In this document: positions 7,692 to 13,849 of the stretch, in pieces
How the letters are laid out: the number at the start of each line of letters is the position of its first letter
Numbering within the stretch: position 1 is the first letter of the stretch
Assembly (NCBI GenBank): GCA_031255315.1
Contig: JAIRSS010000113.1
Location: 1 to 21,900, forward strand
Reading direction: 5' to 3'
Source: Spirochaetaceae bacterium
Lineage (GTDB): Bacteria > Spirochaetota > Spirochaetia > Treponematales > Breznakiellaceae
DNA length: 21,900 bases
Program-made: the position numbers and the translations under genes
Notes under the pieces: generated by a model
The model's input: the letters and a program-made list of their open reading frames with translations, nothing else
Databases searched by the model: none
What the model was told of the DNA's origin: nothing

Positions 7692-8533
7692 AATGAGAGC
7701 CGTGAATCCAGGCCCCGGAATACCGTCTCAAGATCGTCAAATCGAAGGGCCGCATACCGGTCAAGGGGAGTTTCCATATTGTTTACGATGACGAGCTTCC
7801 CGCCGGAACGTATCGCTGCCTGGGGAAGACCGGCGGCGGGGAATACCGTCAGGCTGGTCCCCAGTACCAGCATCAGGTCCGTACGCCGGGCGGCCTGCTC
7901 CGCCTCCTCCAGGGCCCGGACCGGGAGGCTTTCGCCAAAGAAGGTAATGGCCGGTTTAAGAACGCCGCCGCATTTCCCGCACCGGGGGAGTTTCCCCGCG
8001 TGAACCAAGGCGGCGGTTTCCGCGAATCCCAGCAGGTCCGTCTCCTCCGGGTTTACCGCGCTTTTGGCGGCGGCAAGGTCCTCTACCCTCCTCCGGTCCG
8101 AACAGCGGCGGCAGTAGTGGATAGACGGGGAACCGTGAATCTCGATAACCCGGCGGCTGCCCCCTTTCTGGTGGAGCAGATCGATATTCTGGGTGATCAC
8201 CGCCTTGACGCGTCCCTGTTCCTCAAGTTTCCCCAGGGTCAGATGGACTATCGAAGCCTCTTTTTCATCCAGGTTATAGATGAATGAATCCGCCGCCCGG
8301 TAATAGAACGACGGGTCGTGGTTGAAATAATCAATATCGAAGATTTTTTCGGCGTCCATTTCAGTATAGAGCCCGTTTTTCCCCCGGAAGTCCCGTATGC
8401 CCGACAGGGTGCTTACCCCCGCGCCGGTAAGGACCGTGCAGTATTGGGCGGCGGCAATCAGCCCGGACAGAGCGTCGATTGATTTGTCAATTGACTTTCG
8501 GGTTGAGCTTTCAACCGGATCATTGGTCTGCAT
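7688..8533 (-). CDS. SIR2-family NAD-dependent protein deacylase (sirtuin)
   Basis: A 281-residue sirtuin that removes acyl groups from lysines using NAD+, releasing nicotinamide and O-acyl-ADP-ribose. Diagnostic motifs are all present: TGAGVS with GAG at 37-39, IRDFR at 46-50, TQNID at 114-118, catalytic H133 in 'EIHGS', and a zinc site from C141, C144, C185 and C188. The 'FFGE' and 'GTSLTVFPAAGLP' segments complete the Rossmann NAD site. The start is uncertain: ATG 8533 has GGAG 13 bases upstream, whereas TTG 8542 has it only 4 bases upstream; ATG is preferred. The N-terminal 20 residues are not conserved. A likely promoter lies at 8672-8700, giving a leader of roughly 130 bases that includes a strong palindrome. 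It stands alone, converging on gltX. Confidence 0.93.
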   Translation of the reverse strand: MQTNDPVESSTRKSIDKSIDALSGLIAAAQYCTVLTGAGVSTLSGIRDFRGKNGLYTEMDAEKIFDIDYFNHDPSFYYRAADSFIYNLDEKEASIVHLTLGKLEEQGRVKAVITQNIDLLHQKGGSRRVIEIHGSPSIHYCRRCSDRRRVEDLAAAKSAVNPEETDLLGFAETAALVHAGKLPRCGKCGGVLKPAITFFGESLPVRALEEAEQAARRTDLMLVLGTSLTVFPAAGLPQAAIRSGGKLVIVNNMETPLDRYAALRFDDLETVFRGLDSRLSF

Positions 8534-8623
8534 GTTTGTCAAACAACTCCGTTATGGCAGATTTATTGGAAAGGGCTGCGTATTTTCCGGCGCATTCACA
8601 CTACGCTCCCCCTTTCACCATCA

Positions 8624-8657
8624 AGGCTGGTCCAAAACTTCAGTTTTGGACCAGCCT
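8624..8657. repeat. perfect 15-bp-stem palindrome (dispersed repeat family)
   Basis: AGGCTGGTCCAAAAC at 8624-8638 is the exact reverse complement of 8643-8657, with a TTCA loop. Related half or degenerate copies occur at about 6145-6163, 9911-9966 and 19218-19228, so this is probably a REP-like family rather than a simple terminator; there is no T-tract. In the sirtuin leader it would fold into a very stable hairpin. Confidence 0.65.
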
Positions 8658-8671
8658 CAATTAGTACCTAA

Positions 8672-8700
8672 AGTATAGCGCCTTACGAATGACGGGTCCA
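8672..8700 (-). promoter_or_regulatory. probable sigma-70-type promoter for the sirtuin gene
   Basis: On the minus strand, TGGACC (8695-8700, 4 of 6 to TTGACA), a 17-base spacer, then TATACT (8672-8677, 5 of 6 to TATAAT). It points at the sirtuin gene about 130 bases downstream. Confidence 0.45.
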
Positions 8701-8772
8701 GGAGTTTGTTGCGCTTCGCGCTTAAAAACACATAAATATTCATGAAATGAATATTTATACCGTGTAAACTCC
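8701..8772. other. 72-base element folding as a three-way junction
   Basis: Three stems nest without conflict: outer GGAGTTT/AAACTCC (8701-8707, 8766-8772); a small GCGC-TTC-GCGC hairpin (8711-8721); and a long arm ACAC/GTGT (8728-8731, 8762-8765) continuing as ATAAATATTCAT-GAA-ATGAATATTTAT (8732-8758). It may encode a small structured RNA, be a protein-bound DNA structure, or be a relic of a single-strand transposon end. No known RNA family was recognised. Confidence 0.5.
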
Positions 8773-8885
8773 CAAAGAAGCCGCCTTAATCGGGATTTTT
8801 GCATGTATAGCGGGGCCGGACGGGGGTGTGAGCCGGAGCGGATCGCCCAGGTTGAAGGGGGCTTCCTCACGCGCCCGGCGGGGAA

Positions 8886-8920
8886 GCGGGAGGCTGTCCG
8901 TGTACCGGACAGCCTCCCGC
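8886..8920. terminator. hairpin after the metal operon
   Basis: GCGGGAGGCTGTCCG (8886-8900) pairs perfectly with 8906-8920 around a 5-base loop, 8 bases past the znuA stop. It has no T-tract on the minus strand (a short run of T follows on the plus strand), so it may stabilise the 3' end or terminate inefficiently. Confidence 0.6.
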
Positions 8921-8927
8921 CCGGTTT

Positions 8928-9875
8928 TTAGTACAAGGCTGCTTTTAGGTTTTGAACGTTTTGAGACATCAATCCATAATAGTTTGCCCCGCGTTCAAAG
9001 TCCCGTTTGGAAATATTATGGACCGCGTGGAGCGGCAGTTTTTTTGCCCCTGTTTCCTCGCAGATCGTATCGGCGATTTTTTCATTGGAAAGCTCAATGT
9101 GAAAAACTACCGGGATGTTTTCAGACCTGACCTTGTCGATTAAGAAGGCTATGGTAGCGGCGCTGCATTCCGTTTCGGTGGAGCAGCCGGGGAAAGCCGC
9201 AAAGTAGGTAAGCCCGTAAGCGTCGGCAAAGTAACGGAAGGGGAACCGGTCGCCAAATATAAATATTTTCCGTTTCGCCCCGTTTATCATGGTCTGAAAC
9301 GAAGCGTCCAGTTCCGTTAATTTTGCCAGATAGGACGCGGTGTTTTCTTCATACGCCGCCGCATTGGGGGCGTCCCGCTGTTTAAGCGTATCGGCGATCT
9401 TCCGTACTATGAGTTTCGCGTTTCCGGGAGAAGTCCAGACATGCTCGTCATATTCGGGCCCTTCGGCTTCCTCCTCATCTTCCTCCTCCTGCATTCCTTC
9501 GACGACAACTTCTTCCACCACATCCACACAGTCCATAAGGGTGATAATTTCCATGCGGCTCGTATCCATTGATTCAAGGATGTATTCAACCCACGCGTCA
9601 GATTCACCCCCGACATAAATAAAGACGTCGCAGTTTTGTATGGTGATAATATCCCGCGGGGTCGGCTCGAAGGAGTGGCTTTCCGCGCCCGGGGGAAGCA
9701 GCATGGTAAGGTTAACCCGGTCTCCCGCGATTTCGCGGACAAAATCATACGGCGGGAAAATAGAGGCAACCACATTTATTTTTCCGTTCGCTTTTCCCGT
9801 ATCCTGCCGCCCTCTGGCCGGCACAGCCATGACGACGGCTGCTGCGAGGCAAATAAAAAGAACTGTTCGTTTCAT
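8928..9875 (-). CDS. znuA: zinc/manganese ABC transporter substrate-binding protein (ZnuA/TroA family)
   Basis: A 315-residue cluster A-I metal-binding protein with an export signal at residues 1-22 and no lipobox. Expected metal ligands are H67 ('ESHSFEP') and H145 ('YDEHVW'). At the usual third histidine the sequence has 'FGDRFPFRYFADAYGL' (D209, R210), a variant I recall from clostridial homologues of this family. The loop between the second and third strands, His-rich in many ZnuA proteins, is here strongly acidic (residues 121-144, with EEEDEEEAE), which could also hold metal. An AGGAG site lies 10 bases before ATG 9875. It is the last gene of a Fur-regulator operon; the permease and ATPase genes (znuB, znuC) are not in the window, so transport needs partners elsewhere. 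Zinc is favoured over manganese by the context, but this is not proven. Confidence 0.88.
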   Translation of the reverse strand: MKRTVLFICLAAAVVMAVPARGRQDTGKANGKINVVASIFPPYDFVREIAGDRVNLTMLLPPGAESHSFEPTPRDIITIQNCDVFIYVGGESDAWVEYILESMDTSRMEIITLMDCVDVVEEVVVEGMQEEEDEEEAEGPEYDEHVWTSPGNAKLIVRKIADTLKQRDAPNAAAYEENTASYLAKLTELDASFQTMINGAKRKIFIFGDRFPFRYFADAYGLTYFAAFPGCSTETECSAATIAFLIDKVRSENIPVVFHIELSNEKIADTICEETGAKKLPLHAVHNISKRDFERGANYYGLMSQNVQNLKAALY

Positions 9876-9910
9876 ACAACTAGACTCCTGTTAGAAAAAA
9901 TTTATATCCG

Positions 9911-9966
9911 AGGCTGTTCCTCATCTCCGTTACGGCGCACAAAACACCCGAAGTTTCGGAACAGCC
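9911..9966. repeat. diverged copy of the GGCTG-type palindrome in the znuA leader
   Basis: GGCTGTTCC (9912-9920) and GGAACAGCC (9958-9966) are inverted. The right half, GAAGTTTCGGAACAGCC, matches the half-site pattern of the 8624-8657 repeat, while the left half lost its inner part. It lies 36 bases upstream of znuA and could influence its expression within the operon. The rest of 9876-10107 shows no gene. Confidence 0.45.
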
Positions 9967-10107
9967 GCTTCCACTAAAAAGCAGGCCACAAGAGATTGGC
10001 GTCTTACTTTAAAGAGGACCAGTATCAGCCGGTAGTACCAGAGCCTTCCCTACGGCTGAAGGGTGGGAAAGCCTCAATAATACGCGGATTAACCGCGCCG
10101 CCGTCCG

Positions 10108-10479
10108 TCATCGGTTCATTTTCACTTTTAACCGGATCGAACTTAATGGAATACCGGGGAAAACCGCAACCGGCAAAATAAGGGCGGCGGCGGGAGACCC
10201 GGCTGGAGAAAAAACGGAATGAGCGGCGGCGCATTTAAGCCGGATGGAATGTTCCGCCTGCTGTATCAGAAGGCATACGGGACACCCCTCGCCGCTGCAA
10301 TCATGACCCGGCGGAACCGCGATAGTGATTTCTGAAACCACGGCGGCCATGACGCCCCACAGCAAAAGGAGTTTCCAAAACCCTTTTGAGCCGCTCACAG
10401 GGTATGCGCGGTACCCCGCTGGTTCCTGGCGGGGAAAAAGCCCGCGCCCTCCTCCGCATACCCCCACGATTGAGACCAT
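10108..10479 (-). CDS. small membrane protein with HDC-x4-CPVC motif (metal operon)
   Basis: A 123-residue protein of unknown function. Its ATG overlaps the stop of the upstream regulator gene (TAATG at 10481-10477), a sign of translational coupling. It has a hydrophobic segment (WKLLLLWGVMAAVVSEITIAV), then 'GHDCSGEGCPVCLLIQQAEH', rich in Cys and His, then a second hydrophobic segment near the C-terminus. I recall similar short proteins with a D-C-x4-C-P-V-C motif beside zinc-uptake genes in Firmicutes. Metal binding or sensing at the membrane is therefore a reasonable inference, not a demonstrated role. The first 35 residues are rich in Gly, Arg and Pro and look unconserved; a GTG or TTG start closer to the first membrane segment is possible. 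Confidence 0.65.
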   Translation of the reverse strand: MVSIVGVCGGGRGLFPRQEPAGYRAYPVSGSKGFWKLLLLWGVMAAVVSEITIAVPPGHDCSGEGCPVCLLIQQAEHSIRLKCAAAHSVFSPAGSPAAALILPVAVFPGIPLSSIRLKVKMNR

Positions 10480-10904
10480 TAGCCTGTGGCAAGAACGCAT
10501 TTTTTGCAGGTCCCGTAAAAAACAGTTTTTAGCATATTGAGGTGAAAATCATGACTGCTCAGAAAGTGCTCTTCGATTTCGGTCAGCAATTCGCAGTCCA
10601 GATGGATGAGAGCGCCGCAAATTTCGCATTTTAGATGAATATGCTCCCGGCATTTTTTCTCATCGTGTATATATTGATAACAGGCGCTTTTATCCTCGTG
10701 CAAAATATCTTTGCGCAGCTTCCCCTGAGCCGTCAATCGTTCAAGATGCCGGTATATCGTCGTCTGCCCGATTGCGGCGTTCGCGTCCTCAAAATGACGC
10801 GCTATTTGATTTACCGTTACATGGCCGTCCCCCAGGGACTTTACATAATCAAGAATTGATTGCCCCTGCCGGGTGTGATAGTTCGCCGGACGTTTGTGTT
10901 CCAT
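10479..10904 (-). CDS. Fur-family metalloregulator, probably zinc-responsive
   Basis: A 141-residue Fur/Zur/PerR-family repressor. The N-terminal winged helix includes 'VTVNQIARHFEDANAAIGQTTIYRHLERL'. The C-terminal dimerisation domain has the structural zinc motifs CEIC (about 95-98) and CKKC (about 133-136), and histidine-rich 'HIHLKC'. Association with a ZnuA-like gene two positions downstream suggests a zinc sensor, but iron or peroxide sensing cannot be excluded from sequence alone. It heads an operon with the Cys-motif membrane protein and znuA. No Shine-Dalgarno precedes ATG 10904, and the predicted promoter would start transcription only a few bases upstream, so the message may be leaderless. 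A palindrome overlapping the -35 box suggests autoregulation. Confidence 0.92.
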   Translation of the reverse strand: MEHKRPANYHTRQGQSILDYVKSLGDGHVTVNQIARHFEDANAAIGQTTIYRHLERLTAQGKLRKDILHEDKSACYQYIHDEKKCREHIHLKCEICGALIHLDCELLTEIEEHFLSSHDFHLNMLKTVFYGTCKKCVLATG

Positions 10905-10912
10905 CGGGGTAT

Positions 10913-10970
10913 ATCATAGTATAGCGGCCCGCTGTTTGTCAATATGAAATTGGATGTTATTTTCATATTG
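10913..10970 (-). promoter_or_regulatory. promoter and palindromic operator of the metal operon
   Basis: On the minus strand, TTGACA (10937-10942) and TATGAT (10913-10918) are separated by 18 bases. An inverted repeat CAATATGAAA-N11-TTTCATATTG (10940-10949 and 10961-10970) overlaps the -35 box, an ideal place for a Fur-family repressor. The AT-rich arms do not match the classical E. coli Fur box closely. Confidence 0.7.
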
Positions 10971-11014
10971 CCGTGGAATATACGCCTACAGGCCGCGCCG
11001 CCCGGATATGCTGA

Positions 11015-11045
11015 TTCCGCCTGAAACACGCGGTTTCAGGCGGAA
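11015..11045. terminator. hairpin after the symporter gene
   Basis: TTCCGCCTGAAAC (11015-11027) pairs perfectly with 11033-11045 around a 5-base loop, 10 bases past the stop of the symporter gene. There is no T-tract, as with the other 3' hairpin at 8886-8920. Confidence 0.6.
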
Positions 11046-11055
11046 CATACCCTCG

Positions 11056-12429
11056 TTACTTTTTGATGTCTTTGAGATAGAACCGGCTGCTGGAGAAATA
11101 CTCATTGGTAAGTTTTACTATCAGGGGGCTTAGGATCAGGACGGTAAGGATGTTGGGCAGGATGATTATCGCGTTGGTAAGATCCAGCACCGCGAGAATC
11201 GCGTCCAGGCCAAAAAAAGCGCCCAGCATAACGCAGAGAGTATAGATAACCCGGGTGTATTTAGAAATCTTGGTATTGAAGAAAAATTCCACCAGTTTTT
11301 CGGCGTACCAGATAACCGCGATGATAGAGGATAGTACAAAGAGAAAGATGGAGATGGTAACAATATATCCCCCCGCGCTGCCCAGCACTCGCGTGAAAGC
11401 CACCGTGGACATGGTAAAGGCTGCGTCAGGGCTAATCTCTTTCCATACGCCGCTGGTTAGTACCACCAGGCCGGACAAGGTGCAGACGGTACCGTCAATC
11501 AGGACTTCAAAAACACCCCAAAGCCCCTGGCGGACCGGGTGGTCGGTAATGGCGGCGGAATGGGCGATGGGCGCCGATCCCATGCCCGCTTCGCAGGAGT
11601 AGGTTGCCCGCGCAAGGCCCATACGGATAGCCATAGAGACCCCCGCGCCGATAAAGCCGCCTGTAGCGGCGGTCCCGGTAAAGGCCGATTCAAATACCAG
11701 GACTAAGCTGGGGAAGAAGTTCCCGATATTGGCGAATACCACAATGAGAGACCCGCCAAAAAACAGGGCGCACATGACGGGTACCATCTTGCTCGCCACT
11801 TTGGAAACCCGGATCAGCCCGCCTAACACAACGGCGCCCACCACTACCGTCAGTACGGCGCTGGAAAGATATTTGTTGACGCCTATAAGTTCAGCGTTTT
11901 GGATGAGGGAGAGGGATTGGGTCGCAATGGAAGGCACGTAGTATACCATTGAAACGCAGGCCGCCGCCCGGGCCATAATTTTTCCCACGGCCTTGATGGG
12001 AAACCCCTTCGTTATATAGTAACCGGGGCCGCCGACATAATGGCCGTCGGCGTTCTTTTCCCGGTAGTAAACTCCCAGCACCACCTCGGAAAATTTGGTG
12101 GCGCCTCCCAGTATGAAGATCACCCACATCCAGAAAAGCGCGCCGGGTCCCCCGAATGCAATGGCCGCCGAGACTCCCACGATGTTAGACGCCCCAATGG
12201 TAGAAGCCATAGCGGTGGAAACCGCAAAGAACGGGCTTACCGTACCTTCCCCACGGCCCTTATCAAGTATCTTGCCAAACGTCTGCTTGATAATGTAGGG
12301 CAAGTACCGTATCTGAAAAAATTTGAGCCTGATGGTAAGGTATATTCCGCCGCCCACCAGCACAATCAGAAAGAGGCCATTCCAAAAAAATCCTGAAACA
12401 GCGCCGACTACCGCAAAAAAACTCTCCAT
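11056..12429 (-). CDS. sodium:alanine (AGCS) symporter
   Basis: A 457-residue integral membrane protein of the alanine or glycine:cation symporter family, importing small amino acids with Na+. The family core is clear: 'STAMASTIGASNIVGVSAAIAFGGPGALFWMW', 'GGPGYYITKG', 'EAGMGSAPIAHSAA' and 'QGLWGVFEVLIDG', with about ten hydrophobic segments. The start was set at ATG 12429, because GGAG lies 9 bases upstream and the protein then begins MESFFAVVGAV as expected; an upstream frame to 12486 would add 19 unconserved residues. It stands alone, between a 3' hairpin (11015-11045) and an upstream region with a long palindrome that may be its operator. Confidence 0.93.
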   Translation of the reverse strand: MESFFAVVGAVSGFFWNGLFLIVLVGGGIYLTIRLKFFQIRYLPYIIKQTFGKILDKGRGEGTVSPFFAVSTAMASTIGASNIVGVSAAIAFGGPGALFWMWVIFILGGATKFSEVVLGVYYREKNADGHYVGGPGYYITKGFPIKAVGKIMARAAACVSMVYYVPSIATQSLSLIQNAELIGVNKYLSSAVLTVVVGAVVLGGLIRVSKVASKMVPVMCALFFGGSLIVVFANIGNFFPSLVLVFESAFTGTAATGGFIGAGVSMAIRMGLARATYSCEAGMGSAPIAHSAAITDHPVRQGLWGVFEVLIDGTVCTLSGLVVLTSGVWKEISPDAAFTMSTVAFTRVLGSAGGYIVTISIFLFVLSSIIAVIWYAEKLVEFFFNTKISKYTRVIYTLCVMLGAFFGLDAILAVLDLTNAIIILPNILTVLILSPLIVKLTNEYFSSSRFYLKDIKK

Positions 12430-12853
12430 ACTCAAACACTCCTTACTTCCGGAATTTGCCCATACTGCGGGGAACACTACCGGCAAACGCCTCTATATTT
12501 AAGGGAGCACGCCCTTATTCACTTATCCGGCAACGCCGCGTTGGGGAATACCCGCAGCCATTATTCAACGCACGCGGGGCCGCCTGCGCCCGCACGGTAC
12601 AAGCGCCGCAGGTACGACCGGATACGGATATTCTTCCACTATCTCTTTCAGTGTGTTTGTGCTGACCTAAACCGTATAAATTTACATTTTCCTGTAAATT
12701 TATACATTCGGTTATCATATTCCTTATCAATTCATTATACAAGGGGATATTCGGGAAAGACTGCCGGGAGAGATAAAGAAGATGTATGGAACGATACATC
12801 AAGAGGAGCCGCCCCCGGCAAACAATGCGGCGGGGCTAAACTATACCAGGGTC
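12430..12853. other. intergenic region upstream of the symporter gene
   Basis: No convincing gene in 424 bases. Seen here are a TATAAT box on the minus strand (12734-12739) without a clear -35, the operator-like palindrome at 12674-12705, a second small inverted repeat GATGTAT-N6-ATACATC (12781-12800), and overlapping GC-rich arms (12808-12836) just past the regulator's stop that could form a weak terminator. Short open frames on both strands here have no family resemblance. Confidence 0.45.
12674..12705. promoter_or_regulatory. 13-bp inverted repeat, probable operator
   Basis: GTATAAATTTACA at 12674-12686 is the exact reverse complement of 12693-12705, with a 6-base spacer. Farther out AACCG/CGGTT extend the symmetry with a short bulge. 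It lies about 250 bases upstream of the symporter start and about 30 bases downstream of a minus-strand TATAAT box, so a repressor bound here could block transcription of the symporter gene. Confidence 0.5.
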
Positions 12854-13792
12854 TTAGCGCCGCTCTAATTTCGCGGTCATGACAATATCCTGGCGGTAAT
12901 TACCAAAGTGTTCCCCAAAAAGGTTGAGCCCTCCGGCATACTCGCTGTCTTCTTTTACCCCGATCTTGAATGAGATATACTCGCCTTCAGTAAGACGGAG
13001 GTCCTCCAGGGTTAAATCCGAGGACTTTCTTCCGTCGGCGAAACAGCCCCGGGAGGAAATTTCCAGGCGGTGGAGTTCCCCATATTGGGTGGAGCTGTCA
13101 GGCCACCAGTCGGGGTTGTATATGCCCCGCTTTCCGCCGAAATCTCCCGCGCTGCGGAAGACGGACGCCTCTTTTTGATTTATCCAAACCGTAATATCGC
13201 TGGGCCAGTCGTTATCATAGCCCGGCGCTTCGGAACAGGCTTCAAAAGAGAAGCTCACGTCCAGTATCTTTTCTGATTTAATATAATGATTGGAAAAACG
13301 GTACTCCAGAAACCCGGTGGTAAACCAGACAAGCTGGGCGTGGATGCGGTTGGGACTGTAAAAAGCGTTTTCCGTGTCCTCAATCCCGATAAAGGTCCGC
13401 CGTCCGGCAATGCCGCAGGGCTTGGTTACGGAACAATCAAAGTAACTTCCCAGGGGCATATTATAACCTACCTCTCTGACGGGTTTATCGCTTTCTTTTC
13501 GATGGAACAGATTGAGGTAAACATCCTCCGCCAAAATGGCGCATATTTTTTGAGCGCCCCGGAGCCCCGGCTTTTCCTGGGTAAAGATGAGCCCCGCCTC
13601 CTCAAGCACCTTGACATGGAGGGCCGCCGATGAAAGGGGAAGCTGGAATTGCTCGGCGAGTTCGCTGATATTCGCCCCGGATTTTTCCACCAGGGCGTAC
13701 AGCATCTTAAGCCGCACCGGCGAGGCCAGGGCCTTCAAAACCACCGCTGATTTTTCAGGTTGAAAGAGATCCAGGTTGATACGGTTCTTCAT
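12854..13792 (-). CDS. ArsR-type winged-helix regulator with large C-terminal domain
   Basis: A 312-residue regulator. Residues about 15-85 form an ArsR-like winged helix ('LKALASPVRLKMLYALVEKSG', 'ISELAEQFQLPLSSAALHVKVLEEAGLI'), resembling the COG4189-type predicted regulators. The remaining 215 residues are a soluble domain of unknown function rich in aromatic residues (e.g. 'WPSDITVWINQKEASVF', 'YNPDWWPDSSTQYGELH'); a jelly-roll or other sugar-sensing fold is a guess. No metal-binding CxC motif typical of metal-sensing ArsR proteins is seen. It follows the GH2 gene on the same strand after 57 bases, so the two are likely co-transcribed, and it probably controls the divergent promoters at 15726-15806. 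The Shine-Dalgarno before ATG 13792 is weak. Confidence 0.85.
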   Translation of the reverse strand: MKNRINLDLFQPEKSAVVLKALASPVRLKMLYALVEKSGANISELAEQFQLPLSSAALHVKVLEEAGLIFTQEKPGLRGAQKICAILAEDVYLNLFHRKESDKPVREVGYNMPLGSYFDCSVTKPCGIAGRRTFIGIEDTENAFYSPNRIHAQLVWFTTGFLEYRFSNHYIKSEKILDVSFSFEACSEAPGYDNDWPSDITVWINQKEASVFRSAGDFGGKRGIYNPDWWPDSSTQYGELHRLEISSRGCFADGRKSSDLTLEDLRLTEGEYISFKIGVKEDSEYAGGLNLFGEHFGNYRQDIVMTAKLERR

Positions 13793-13849
13793 CCGCCGTG
13801 ATTATCAGGGCATCGGGGAACCTGCGGGACTTTGCGTAACGGAACGCAT

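Larger units (their letters stand above)
8534..8927. other. intergenic region between the sirtuin gene and the znuA 3' end
   Basis: No gene was recognised in these 394 bases. The stretch holds, in order, the sirtuin leader with the 8624-8657 palindrome, a minus-strand promoter, the three-way-junction element at 8701-8772, about 110 featureless GC-rich bases, and the hairpin at 8886-8920 that closes the metal operon. Confidence 0.5.
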
